Assembly (NCBI RefSeq): GCF_023973825.1
Contig: NC_090123.1
Location: 1,967,501 to 2,031,500, forward strand
DNA length: 64,000 bases
DNA from: Plasmodium brasilianum
Lineage: Eukaryota; Apicomplexa; Aconoidasida; Haemosporida; Plasmodiidae
Direction: 5' to 3'
Shown here: piece by piece, positions 27,131 through 41,130 of the stretch
How positions within the stretch are numbered: the first letter of the stretch is position 1
Layout of the letters: every line of letters begins with the position of its first letter
The notes under the pieces: model-generated
What the model saw: the letters and a program-made list of their open reading frames with translations, nothing else
Told to the model about the DNA's origin: nothing
Database searches by the model: none
Position numbers and translations under genes: made by a program

Positions 27131-30118
27131 ACTTCATTTTATTAGTATTATATAGAATATTAAATGATTTATTTTAAATATATTAAAAATAATTCAAAAT
27201 TTAGTTAGACTTACATGCTATTAATTATCCAAAATTAAGAAAAACAAGAATAAAAGTAGCATAACTAAAATATTTTCATTTTTCTTTTTAACTTTTTATA
27301 GTTTTTTGTGTGTATTTTTGGAATACTTTTTAATAATATTATTAATTGAACTTTTTTATAATACCTCTTTTTTATTTAATTTACTTTTTTTAAATAACTA
27401 CAATCTTAGCGGACACTAAAGTTATTTCTTATATATAAAAAAATATATTTGATTTTGATGTTTAGTAATAATTTAAAGCTCTAATATACTATGAATTGTA
27501 ATAGTATATTTGAGGGATATTTCTATATATTTTAATTTTACTCATGATATAGTTTAATAAGTTCATTTAGTGACTTGTTAAAGCTTAATATATATGAAAT
27601 ATACTATAGTTATATTTAATATAAAAATAATTTGAATTCATAGATACAATGTATAAATTTAGAACAAGTAAATTAGCAAATATAACAGTATCTATATGAA
27701 CTTTTAAAATACAACCTTGATGTTACTCATAAAATAATAATTTTTAGATTAGTTCATTTTTCTAAAAATAAATGTATAGAAAATTAAGATTAAAGATTAT
27801 GTTATCATCTATGTAAAAATGTTTTGAATTTTAAATAATATTTATATATTATTATTTTATCTTATATTTTGTGTAATATCATATTCCGCCTGGTGCGTAC
27901 TCCTTTTATATATATAAGATGAAATTAATGAATATTCTGAACCCTAAATTATATAAGACTTTTACTAAATTTATAGTTAATTAAATTTGAATATTAAAAT
28001 GTTAAGGAAACGTTTTATTAATATAATATATATTATTTATTAGAGGAATATATTATAAATTTAAGTAAGAAAATAAACTAAAAAAACTTTATTTTAAAAA
28101 ATGTTAATACAATTGGTTGTATGAAAAAAAAAAAAATAAATAAACATGAAATCTTAAGTATTATACATGAAAATTAAACCAAGTGTCCTGAAAAATTATA
28201 TATAACTATTGTTAGTTGTTATCAGTGTAAATAAAAATTTAATTGAAGTTTCTTTATAAACTGTTATATAAATACATTTTTATTATTACATTTTTCAATA
28301 TTAATAAAAAATCTTTATCATATTTTTATGTAAATAATATAAATGAAAGAAACAAAAAAAAGTTGAGAAAAATAAATATTCCATAGAATCTTTAAGAATA
28401 TTATCAAATTAGCATAATGTCTTTATTGTAAAATATATAACTTACATTTTTATAATTTATTTCATAATAAAAATAGAGTCTTGCTTTCTTGTGCAAGTGT
28501 TATATATTAAAATTTTTTTTATGTAAAAATGTTTGTATAACTCATTAACATATATATTCATAAAATAATAACAGCGTTCAAATGATACTAAACAAGTGTT
28601 ACGCATTATTTTAAAGTATGTGAATAAAATTCAATGAAACGTGAATATAATTATATCAATTTCTGAGAACTGTTTAAGTAATTCAAATGAAATATTATAA
28701 CGTAATAATTATATTAGATTTTTTCATTTTTACAAATTTATTAATTTTTATTATTATTATTTTAAAATATTAATATAAACTTTCGATGATTATTATTTTT
28801 TTTTTATTAGTTATAATATTTTTTTGAGTATAATAAATATATTATTATTATCCCCTATATTATAAATTAACAAAGAGTAAAATTAATGGAATGTAAAATA
28901 AATTTCTTTTTACAAGAATTTTTTATATTATATGAAATAATAACTATTTATACTTTACCGTAGATATAAGTTTTTAATGGTGTGTATTTTAATAATATAA
29001 AATATTATTAGTTTTTTTTAAATTATTGCATATGAAAAATTAGTAAATTATCTATATTCTTATATTTTTCTTTTTATCATCTTTTTTTATAATTTAAATA
29101 TGTATTCTTTTTGTAATTTTCATTTGTAATTAAATATGTCTAAAAATATTTTTGTAATTATTGAATTTCTTACAATGCTTATATAATAAATTTATTTTTA
29201 TCTTCTTTTTTTCTTTTTTATCATATTAATATTTCATAAACGTATATTTGTTTTACCTTTTTAAAAGGAAAGAAAAATATAAAATTTATGAGTTATAAGC
29301 TTATTTTTAAATAAAAATAAATTATATATAAATTTAGATACAAATAATAATATCGTAAAAAATTTATATAAAAATTTAATACTTATTCTATAGAACTTAT
29401 AATATACATATTCCAAGATATTTTGCGAACTATAAATTTTATTAATATATAAATTATTATAAAAGAATATTTTTTGTTTTTTATATAGATACTAATGTAT
29501 ACCTTACGTAACAAAAAATATTATTGGTAACTTCATTTTTTTTTCTATTATGGTTTATGTAATAATAATTGATAATAATTAATTGTAACACGAAACGCCA
29601 CAAAAGAAGCATGAACTATAATTGAATTATTATTTAGAGACAACATAAATCTTCATGAAATCTTTTTGAATATATTTGAGTATATATTTTATAAATGCTA
29701 TATTTCTTTTTATTTAAACACAAACTTTTTATCAGTAATTAAATAATTTTTGACTTCATCTTATATAATCTTTTGCTCCTCAGTATTATATTTTTTTTGA
29801 AACTGTTATTAATAAATTTTGTCCATTTACCATTGAACACTTAATCATAATATTTTTAAATTAATCATTTATATATATTTTAATCATTTTCATAATAATT
29901 TTTCTTTTTGTTTCTTATAGTTATAATATACATTAATTACACTAAATCAATTTTTAGTTTATTTTGAGCTATATATATATATATATATTAAATTTATTTG
30001 TTATAAAAAAGATAAATCAAAAATAATAATATAAAAAGTTGCTTCTATATTATACAGTAATTAAAATATTATTAATATTTTTATTAATCCATATATTATA
30101 GTATTTAATCGTTATACA
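27131..30118. other. Gene-free AT-rich stretch
   Basis: Nothing supportable on either strand. Contains (TA)n and poly-T tracts; a pure (AT)n run lies at about 29,970-29,989. Confidence 0.5.
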
Positions 30119-30953
30119 ATGAAACAGAATTATAAGTCTCTCTCTTTTATTAAAATTGTGGCTTTTACCCTTTAAATTTCTATATAGCCTTATAACTATA
30201 ATATGGTATTATAATAATGTTTCATTTTATTGTTTAATTGTTTTTTTTTGTTTTTGCTTCATATTTTATTTTTTGAAAATAATATTTTCTTGCTATGGAA
30301 ACATCATCATTGTAAATAATAAATGTTTAAATTTTTACTCATAGAACTGTTGTGAAAAATTGTTGGATAATAAGTATAAGCTAGAACGTTACCTAGATTT
30401 AACATCTAATTGAATACTAGCATATATTTTAGTAAAAGCGAAATATAATAAATTTATATATAAAATTAACGATAGCACAGAATCAGAAAGGACAAAATTA
30501 AAAAATTGCTTATTAAATATGAAGGAACTAGATGAAGTAGCTCAGAAAAAGAATCATTTTTTACTAAATAGAATAGATACATTCTTTGAAAAACAAAATA
30601 TTTAATCTATTAGATTCTATATATAAATTATGAATACCGAAAATATTAGTAATAGGACCACATGAATGATTATATGTAGAAAGATAGCTTTAAGAGTTAC
30701 TACAACTCTATTAGTTTTATTGACTGTGTTAGCAGTAGTCTTAATATCATTTTGTGTAATTTTTATGTTTGCTTCTTTGAATAAAAACGCTGTTTAGAGC
30801 TATGTATTTTATGTTTTCATAGCACTAGTGATATATTCATTATTTATTGTATTATTGGCTGTTTTCATTGTATTAAGTATTGTTTATACATTAAAAAAAA
30901 TTGAAAAATATAAAATGATAAAAGCGAATAATCTCAAAATTTGCTTTAGTTAG
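30119..30953 (+). pseudogene. fam-l-like two-span exported protein, pseudogene
   Basis: Exon 1 is 30119-30205: exactly 29 codons, MKQNYKSLSFIKIVAFTL, with TAA at 30173-30175 and TAG at 30185-30187. Exon 2 is 30345-30953: 202 codons plus stop with no net frameshift, so only nonsense changes have accumulated. One of them, TGA at 30411-30413, sits at residue 52 where intact relatives have the export-motif arginine, and is followed by ILA; this fits a CGA to TGA change. Further stops occur near 30,600, 30,627, 30,663 and in the loop at NKNAV. The membrane part IICRKIALRVTTTLLVLLTV resembles the fam-l span 1 region; span 2 (IALVIYSLFIVLLAVFIVLS) and the tail YTLKKIEKYKMIKANN follow. The middle (ELDEVAQKKNHFLLNRIDTF) differs from both fam-l and fam-m, so this may be a separate subfamily. 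It lacks a clear upstream element. Confidence 0.75.
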
Positions 30954-33900
30954 TTAATTTACTTTGTAAGGAAAAATCTAATAAGTAATAAAATGATATC
31001 TTGTATCCTTAAAAATATAACTACCATAAAAAAGTGCAAATACAATTAACTAATTTATATAATTGCACCTACGTATACATGGATATTTTGATATAAAAAT
31101 ATGTATTCTATATCCATAGTGAATTGTGTTTTACCTTATACATTTGTGTTTAAAGGAATTTTTTGTATATAATTTAATATATTGAAACAAAATAAGAATA
31201 ATAATATAATTACGTTGTTTTAAAAATATATATATGTTTTATAAATTCATATAAAAAAATGTAGCTAGTATAACTCTGTTAAATGAGTGATGAAAATTAT
31301 GCTGATACCTTAATAAATGCTCTTATTTTGTTATCCTTTCTTTTACTTTTTCATGGTATAAACTATGTGGTAATTTAAATATAACAAATATATAAAGTGT
31401 TTCAAATTAATTGTAAATCTCTTTTTTTGTATATAATAGAATAAAATAAGTATGTTCTTTTTTGTTTTTATAATAATAAAATTTAATTAATATATATTAT
31501 AAATGGTATTATAATAAATACATTATAATTCTTATTTACTAAAAATACCTTTTTAATATATGTTTAAATTTTTGAATGTTTTATGAATTAAACTATATAT
31601 ATGTTAAAATGAAATTAATAATAAAGTAACAAAAAAATAGATATTTTTTTTTGTATAACCCAATAAGTACGAGTAAATAATTATTCTTATATTTATTATA
31701 TTATGGATATATTAAGAAAAAATGAAATTTCCAAAATAAGGAATTAAAATAAAAATTTTAAATTGAAAGTGTGCTACATTTTTATACAGTTAAATTTTTA
31801 CTTTTTTATTTAAATGCTTAAAACAATATTTAAAATATACAAATATGAAAAATTCTACTTATATATTAAATATAGTAGTCCATATATTAATACAATATAT
31901 TCATTTCTACTAACCTAATTTATGAATTTGTTTCTTATTATAAAGTTAATAATGAATAGTTTTATTTACATAATACTGATACTGGCAAGTTAGGTAATAA
32001 ACATATTAGGATATGGTGGGAAATTTCATTATTATGCAAAAGAAAAGTATTAAGTCGAAAATTATAAATTAATTGAAAGTATATATGTAAATTTTTAGTG
32101 AAAAGTATCTGGCAATTGCATTTACCTTGTGAAAAATGTATATAATAATAGACGAAAGTATAAACGAATACTGTAATATTATAAAATTAAAATTGTATGT
32201 GTTTATTTAACATTTAAATATAAAAATTAAAAAAAAATAATAAAAATATATAATAAAAAATGATACATGAATTTTTATTTTATTTCCCTTTATTTAATGA
32301 TGACTGTAAAATATATTGTTCTTATAAGATAAATTATTATAAAAATTTTTATATATTAATTTTCAATTTTTGTATTGACAAATATTGGTTAATATATAAA
32401 GAAGGGTTAGTTGTTATAATCATAATAAAATGTACAACAAAAAGTTTTTTATTAATTCAATATACTTAGTAAATATTTTCACGTTTATTTAATTTACATT
32501 GTACCGATTAAATTTTAAAGAACGGTTTAACGAATATTTAATTATTAAAAAATGTAGTATTAATTATTATTTTTATATATGAATAAAAAAATCAAACTTG
32601 AATAAATTAAGGTTAATTTTTGTATAAGTTTTTATTTTGAAATACATATACTAGTGTAAAACCTTTATTATGCTAATAAAAATGTTATAAATAGTTATGT
32701 TGTTGTACTCATACTAACTGATGTGCACTAAACTTAAAGTTTTCTTTTCAATTTTAATTTAATTTTTTTTAATTTATGGTTATTCCTAATAATTATGATA
32801 AAATAGAATTAAAAAAAAAGTTTTTGCATTATAGAACAAATTTTTATGTTGAATAATTCTAGTATATCTTTAAACTTTTTGAATTACTCTATTAAAATAA
32901 ATCCCTTTAATTTTTATAATAAATATTGAAGGAAGATTCACAGATTCTATAAAATTTTTAAACATGTTCGAAGGTATAAAAAAAAATAAAAAATGATAAC
33001 ATGAGATTATTATTTAATGGAGGTAAAATTTAAGCTAAAACAAAATTTATGCACATTATATAATATTATTTAATATTTTTTTTTTAAATATATTTTGCGT
33101 TATAATATATTGAAGGAATTTATCTAAGTAGGAGAAAATGTATATATTTTTGCATTAAATGAATTATGGATCATATGTATAGATATATATCTAGAGTATA
33201 TAAAATATGATAATACTATGATTTAATGTTATTTGAAAAGATACTGTTGAGACAGCAAACATCATTATGAATGATATAATTATTTTTATAACTTAATACA
33301 TTTAAAGAATTATCAAATTTCAAGTTATATATATAATAATATGAACGATTTTAGGTAAAATAATACTTCAATAAAATAAGAAAAAAGACAAAAAAGATAA
33401 ATTTTTATGAAATTTAATGAAACCTTTAAAATGATATATAAATTATGTTTATTAAAAATGACTTTATGTAGACTACTTTTTGAATGAGAAATAGAATTTT
33501 AACAATATATGGGTATTAAAAAAATAATTAAAAAATTTATATTTGAAGTAAAGACTACAGAGATTACTTATTCAGCGTTACAACCTTTGATGCCATAAAT
33601 AGATATATTCTCATAAGAATTATGAAATCAAATCTTTTTGCAAATAATATATTTAAATGTGGAAAAATGTATATGTAATATACATTATTTAAATTTTTGA
33701 TGAATATATAGAAAAAAGAAAATTCAACGATATTGAAGTTAAGAATTCCATAATTATACAAAAAGTTAGAAAATAGGTGATATAATAAATGTATATACGA
33801 AACAATATTATAAAAGTGTTATTTTTAACGATGTAATAATATGCGTTAATTCTAAGATATATATAATTTTATATTAATAATATATGTAAATTATAGCTTA

Positions 33901-34600
33901 TGCGAATATTTACGTAAAAAAAGAGAATCTTTGTTGAGGTATGTTTGTACAGTACATAAAAAATCATAATTCAGAAGAACAAAAAAAATAAAAAAAATAC
34001 TATATTTTACTATATAAATAAACAAAGTTATCGAATAGTTACATTTCATATATTTTATATACTCATAAGTATTAATTAATAATACAAAAATATTTTTAAA
34101 AATTAAAACGAACAAGAACTTTGTATATATTCAATGAAAAATATGATTTAATTTAATATAATTAATGGAATTTTTCGTATTTTCTATACATGCGATATTA
34201 ATGTTTTTGATACAAATATACTTAAAAAAATATATATATTATATATAAATCTGTGGAAAGTATATTTTTAGATAAAACATAAAACATAAATAATTTGAAC
34301 CAATAACTAAAATATAAATAATTTTCTCATATTATGAGATATGTATAATTATGATAAATCATTTTGGTAAGATTAAATATGAAAAAATAAAGAATTCTAA
34401 TATTATATAATTTTACTAAGGCGTAAATTTTTTTAATATAAAGCATACAAAATTTTATGCACACTTAAATTACTGTAATAAGTTAAAAAATTTTTAAGTT
34501 TAATTGTTCATAGTGAATATTTTTTTATACTTATCACTGGATTTAGCTTTATCTATTAAATAATTTTATATATATTACTTAACCAGCGCCAACAGGACTG
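30954..34600. other. Mostly gene-free stretch
   Basis: No gene called. Around 33,540-33,780 and 33,890-34,000 the sequence is less AT-rich and short frames on both strands have mixed composition (for example EVKTTEITYSALQPLMP on plus), which may be remnants of a decayed gene. Nothing aligns with other genes in the window. Confidence 0.4.
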
Positions 34601-35487
34601 CTATTTACCTTGCGGAAGTATACATATACTCTCAACCGTAGGTGATCTACAAAAGTAGGAAATTGTAAGAAAAAAAATAATACAAAATATAATTAGAGTA
34701 AATAATAATATTATTTTTTTATGAAATTTTTTTTTTTTATATAAATGGAGAATATACTTGATGTTTTTTTCTTAAATATAAATGATTTCTGACTATATTT
34801 TGGTGTTTAAAATAATGATGATTAATGCTTGAGCTGTTTCGAAATAAACTTGATTTATTCTTTGAGTCTACCTTTTTTTAAGATGCATATGTGTTTTTAT
34901 GTTATTCAACATTATCATAATGTTTTATATTATATTTTTTTTTTATTTTATGTTGAGAGTTGGGTAAATCATGTTGTTTTGGAAATTTCGTATATTGCAT
35001 TAAATTATTAAATTTTTGATCAGAAATATCGGTTGCATTAAACCAATAAATCTTTTTCGAAAAGAGTTATAATCTTCCAATGAATTTAGTCTTTCTCGTA
35101 AGGAATCATTACTTTGATGCAATGAATCATTTATTCTATTTTTTGATATTTCAAGTTTACTATTTTCTGCTACTTCTGTTTCACTACATAGTAACCTTCT
35201 GAACCTTACGTTGAATGTGTGATTTCCGTCGTATTCATTTTCCCATGATTTGGTATGGATGGTTAACTAGAAATGAAGATGAATATTCAGCATTCAAATA
35301 TAATATTTTATATATTATTTGAATAGAGATTTATTCTCGTAAAAAAAATTAAAAAAAAAAACAAAGAAAAAACATAGTATATATATAATGATTATAGTAC
35401 TTCATCAACATATTTCCTAGTACATATTAAAAAGAAGAATATAATAGCTTCAGTAAAAAAGGTAAGAATATTTGTATTTTGTTGTAT
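34601..35487 (-). pseudogene. Exported protein of unknown function, pseudogene (minus strand)
   Basis: The only gene-like locus called with some confidence on the minus strand. Exon 1 is 35487-35401: exactly 29 codons, hydrophobic (ILTFFTEAIIFFFLICTRKY), but its first codon is ATA where ATG is expected. The donor GT is at 35400-35399 and the acceptor CTAG ends at 35267. Exon 2 from 35266 reads LTIHTKSWENEYDGNHTFNV then RFRRLLCSETEV, a PEXEL-like arginine-leucine motif near residue 52. SLHQSNDSLRERLNSLEDYN follows, a likely short coiled coil. A one-base frame change near 35,030 moves into NATDISDQKFNNLMQYTKFP, with later stops (34.9 kb) and another shift in a poly-A run near 34,730. A final hydrophobic segment (IILLFTLIIFCIIFFLTISY) and tail end at TAG 34603-34601. 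I do not recognise the family; it resembles small exported proteins of the vivax-type subtelomeres. Confidence 0.65.
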
Positions 35488-38400
35488 AATGAATTCTTTT
35501 AATGTTGATAAAACTTTTGCAATAATTAATATACTGCTTATAAATAATATTTTTCATAATAGTAGGTAAATGCTTGATTTATATTTTACTTTAATTGTTT
35601 TTTATTATGTCAATATAAAAAAACTTTATATATTTTTTTAAAAAAGTATAATTTTAGCATGCACTGAAGAAGAAAAAAATATATATAATTAAAAATAAAA
35701 TTTAAGTGTTTTATTTAAAATTGTTATTAATATTACTAAAATAAAATTAATTTAATTGAATTTATTAAATTTTAAGAGTATAAAATTGTATGAAAATTAT
35801 AACTGAATAACATACAACTTATTTAAAAAAAAAAAAGTTATAAATACTATACATAGATAAAATATTTAATTAATGATATATTAGAGGATAAAATCCTAGC
35901 AGTAAAATTTGCATTAGTATATATGCAAAAAATACTTTTAGAACAATTTTGTTTAAATCTGTTGTTAGATGATGAATAATAAAAGCTTATTTATAGATTA
36001 TATACTAATTATGCTGAAATGTTTTTTACAAATATTTTGATAAATATTATTAGTAGACAAAAAAGTGTATACATAAACTTAACAAAATTATAATATATTA
36101 TATTAGTTTACGTATATGTATACTATTAATTTTGATTACAGTTGGATATTAATTAATAATAACTATATTTAAGTAATCTAATTATATAACAAATACTTAT
36201 TTTTACTTTATAAAATAAAAAATATTAAAAAATTTTACTCTGTATTAGCATTTATCACTATTCTCTATTTATTTCTTGAAGGGGACATATATTAATATAT
36301 ATAGTCAACAATTTTAATAATATAATTCTAAAAAGAATATTAAAATTATAAAATATATGAACTTATTATACTTTGTTGTATGAAGAATCCAACAATGAAA
36401 TCAAGTAGGGATATAGTTAGAAAACCAAAATAAATAAATAATACAATATCCTTTTATAACGTACATTTTTTCTTTGAACATTTTGCTCGTATTATATTTG
36501 TACATTATTTAATTTTTTGCAATTTTTGTAATTCTAAAACATTATTTTTATTTTAAATTTGTTTTTTTTATTTTATTAGTTTATATCGTTTTTGTTAAAT
36601 AATTTTGTAATTATTAATTCAATACGAGGATCCTCAGAGAAAAAAATTTATGAAATCAATAGAAATATTTTTTAAAAATATTTTAAAAAAAATTTCATGG
36701 AATGAATCTTATTTAATAAAATTAAAATTCGAAAAAAAAAAAGGAAAGAAAGAAAAAAAGTTTTTTATTATGTTTATATAAAATATTTTATTTATTCACT
36801 TTATTTCTTTATTTACTATTTTATTTATATGTGTGATTTTTTTTTTTTTCACGTTCTTTTTATATTTATTTTTTTAATATGTCATGAAAATAATAGCTTG
36901 GTGCAGGAATTAAATATTACATTTATTTAAATTTGATACAAAATTAATAACAATTTATATAATTTATTGAAGGTTTTTTTATAGTACAATAAATATATTA
37001 TGTATTTTTGTTTCTTTTCTTTCTTAAAATATAACATATAATATTAAAATATATATGTTCAGTATGTAAATCATTGACATAATATAAACTAATAGAAATA
37101 CTTCAAGAATTAAAAGAAACCCACAAAAAAAATATATAATTAAATGTAATTATATTTAAGAAAGTATAGTTGTTTATGTAACAAATTATATTTTTCTTTT
37201 ATTTATTTAACATGTATAAACCCCGAATGTAAGAAATGTGGAATATATTATTAAAATAAGGCACTTACATATTTAAATTCTTAGTTAATGTTATTTCTTA
37301 GTAGAGTTCATAATTATCTATATGTTATAATAGGAAGTAAGTCCTTAATAATAAAATAGCTTCAAACTAATATAAAATATATTGTTTTGATGATAAATAT
37401 ATTTTTATTTTAAGCATATTCTTTTAGTTATGCAAGTAAATATAGAGCACCATCATGCTATAAAAAAAAACTTGTTATATATTTAATTGTAATGAACATG
37501 AAATAAATTATATTTACCTAAATTATTGTAATGTAAAATATGTGATACTATTGTTATGTTTAATTAAAACGGATTAATTCTATTGGATTAAAAAATTTCG
37601 TTCTATATATAATAGGTTTAATATCAAATTCTATATCTCGAGCATTGATATTTCAAATTTTGGTTCCATATTTTAACGAATATCTGTCTACTTAGTTATT
37701 ATAGTATCAAAATTATAATATTTGTATTACTACTACATTAGTTTATAACGTATTTTTATTATTACAAATTATTAGGCAATACAAAGAACCTTTTATATTT
37801 CACCGTATATAGTTATAATGTTATACATATTTATTTATTTAATTGTTTTTACATATATTATGTGGATGAATTATTGGTAATACATATCATACGTCCTAAC
37901 TATATTAAGCTTGAGTAATAACATTCATATTATTAATTAATATTTATATATTTTTAAACAATAGCTCCATGTTCTTAGTGAAATAAAATATTTTTACAAA
38001 AGAATTAGTATTTGATTTAGAGTCGTTCTTTTTACCTCACTAAAATAGTTAACACGTGTCTTTATATAAGAACTTTATATAATTTACTTAGAATCATACC
38101 AAGTTCAATCCTATTAATTTGCAATATCATTATTATAAAATTTTATTTCATAATTTTTGTTTTCTGTAATTTTTTAAAACACACTTAAGCTAACATGTAC
38201 AGTTATTTATTTTATATTATCAATGATTATTATAATTGAACAGTTATAAATTAGTATTATTTGATGCATAATATGCTGTATAATGCATCCTATTACTTAT
38301 GTATATATGGTAATTTTCATAACAATGACTAGTTAATTGATTATTTTGTTCAAACAAATATTTAAATTTTTTTTAATTTTTTTTATTGAAAGCAATATCA

Positions 38401-40710
38401 TTCTACAGATCGAGTAAAATAGTATTTAAAAACACATATTTGTAAATACAGCATTATTATAGCTGTAATTCATTGTCTTAATTAATTAAAGAGTATGTAG
38501 GAGAGCATCATTATTTTTAATTAAAATAATTTATAGTTTTAGAAAAAGAAATAATATGTAAAATAATATAGTAAATGTTTATGCAATTACTGGAAATTAG
38601 TAGATGAACTCTTGCTAAGTATTACTCGAATATATTTCTCGTGGGTATATAACTCATGTGAAGATCTTATAGGAAATGAGATTCATTGAAATTCAGGAAC
38701 TTCGCGTATCAAGTTAAGAAATTTTAAAAATAGTCAATTTTTGCAGTCGTTTAATTTTTTTGAGTATTATATTTGAAGATTTAAATTTTTTTACAAACAT
38801 TATTGCTTTTTTGTGTAATACATGTATATATAATTTATCATGTAATCAATCTTATTGACTTCCAGCCTGTAACGACAGCATATATTGGCTAAAAATTGAG
38901 AACTCTTTAAAAATAGTGAAGAAAATAATTTTTATTAAAATTATACAAAAAAAAAAAAATTTTCAGCAGTTTTTCCTTCTTGTAAAACAAAAAATATAGA
39001 TATACTTTAGTAAATTATAGATGCATCCACATAAAAGATATATTTCGTTGTACAAAAATTGAGCATTTAAATGAACATGTTATTGTTGTATGTATTTTAC
39101 TATATAGCTAGTGTAAATATAAAAATAATGTTTTGAAGATTAATATTATTTTATATTTAACTAATTATATTGTTATATATTAAATCCCAATAATATTTTT
39201 TATTAAATATAATATACACAATATAAAAAATATCTAAAATTTATATATATATATATATATGACACAATTTACTTATTGTGGATATATTTAATGAGGAGAT
39301 AAATAAATTTATAAAGGAAATAAAAATATTTATATTTTATTTATTATTTCAAAATAAAAAATAAATAATTTTGAAAGAACATAGGTTTATATTTTAAATA
39401 AAAATTAAGAAAAAATGAATGTTGCTAAAATTTTAAAGGCTTATTTGTAAATAAAATTTTAGAATGTCTTTACTATAAAATACAATCGTATTACCTAATT
39501 CATTTTATAATTTATACGTATATTATTATGAATATTTAAATTAATTTGAAATACAAATTATATATAAATATTAATTGTTCATAAAAACGTGAAACGAACA
39601 ATTGCGTGGTATCCAAAAAGAAACTAAGAACAGGGATGTATAAATACTATCTCTGGTATTGTATATTTGTTAAAACAATGAAAATATAATAACGGTAGTT
39701 TTTGTAAATATATTATTTCTGTAATTTATAAATGTATTTAAAATTTCGCAATATTTTTCTCTTTTTTAATTATTTCAGTGGATCATATATCTATATACGA
39801 ATAACAACATAAAATTATATCTAAGATGATTACATTAATTTTAGGTATATAATTTTTATAATTATGATATTATTATATATAAAATATAAAAATAAAAATA
39901 TTTGGTTATAATTTATTTTTGTTGCTAAAAGTATTTTTAATAAAATATTAATTATCTATATATTTATGTCAATGTATTAAGCTGCATGTCTGAAACATAT
40001 TCCCAACAGTATTTTTAAAAGAATAAATAAAAGATAATATATTTTTTGTGAAATTCTAAGTAAAAAAATTAGTAAATCACGTATTATAGTATATTATGTT
40101 GACATTTGTTTTAAATTGTTAGTACATGTTGTATTCTGAATATTATTTGTGAATTTATTTCGTTTGTCATATTTTCAAATTAAAGAAATTATATATAATA
40201 TTTCTACACTATTATTTATTTTAATCTCTTTTTATGTTTTTACAATTTATTAATATTAATTTTAAATATATATAATTAATTAAAAAAAAATTAAAAATAT
40301 TTGTAGATAAATGTATCGAATTTTAATTTAAATATAACATTATAAATTAAACATAATTGAAACATGTAATTTTCAAAAATTATGATATCAAAATAAACAA
40401 TAAGTCTTTATTTGCTTTTAGAATCATATTTCTTTTGTATTACCTAGTTCAATGTAAATTTTACTCTTAAAAAATTATACTTAATAAAGTATTGCATATA
40501 CTTAAAGGCGAATTAATGTATTTGTTATAATTAACATAACATGATGAATTTTTTTTTATTATTAACATTATTATATTGTAATAATTAATAGTTATTTAAA
40601 AATAATAGTTTTTCCAAAGTACAAAGTTTATAAAATTAGAATTATTAATATAACAATAATGTTAATGTTTGTAGTGATTATCATAATAGATAGAGGAATA
40701 TATAATATGT
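35488..40710. other. Gene-free stretch
   Basis: No gene called. At about 38,590-38,740 a minus-strand frame with balanced composition (REVPEFQ, stop, ISFPIRSSHELYTHEKYIRV) may be a short remnant. A second less AT-rich patch is near 38,860-38,910. The rest is ordinary AT-rich spacer. Confidence 0.4.
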
Positions 40711-40740
40711 TATATATGTTCTACATTCTATATAGTAGAT
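40711..40740 (+). promoter_or_regulatory. Conserved upstream element of fam-m
   Basis: TATATATGTTCTACATTCTA followed by TATAGTAGAT, 391-420 bases before the ATG at 41131. A TTTAATTAGTGAACTATATT block follows near 40,822, as in other copies. Confidence 0.5.
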
Positions 40741-41130
40741 AGGCTTAACATTTGTATATAACAAGAAATTACATATTTATCTCTTAGTTTATTCTGAAAA
40801 TAATTAATATAAATATCATTTAATTAGTGAACTATATTAAATAATTAAATTATATATTTTAAATATTCTTGAAAGTATTCAAATCATTATTTCTTTAAAT
40901 AACCTTATGATAAATATTACATACTATATTTTTACGTTGATTTTTCTTTGTAGTTGACGCAAAGTAAAATGTAGTGATATTTATTTTTTTTATTTTTTAA
41001 GAGAAAAAATAATAATAACAAAAAAAATATTTAATGAATTGTTACAGTATCGTTTTCCGTAAAAATCATATTATATTATTTATAATCATTTTTTTTTTTT
41101 TAATATATTAGAATATTAAAATTCTAAATA

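Noticed and set aside
29970..29989. (AT)n runs here and near 39,242-39,260
   Set aside because: Ordinary microsatellites for a genome of this composition; no sign of function.
34829..35011. 60-codon plus-strand frame
   Set aside because: Opposite strand of the decayed exported-protein exon, whose minus-strand reading has much better family-like composition and splice context.
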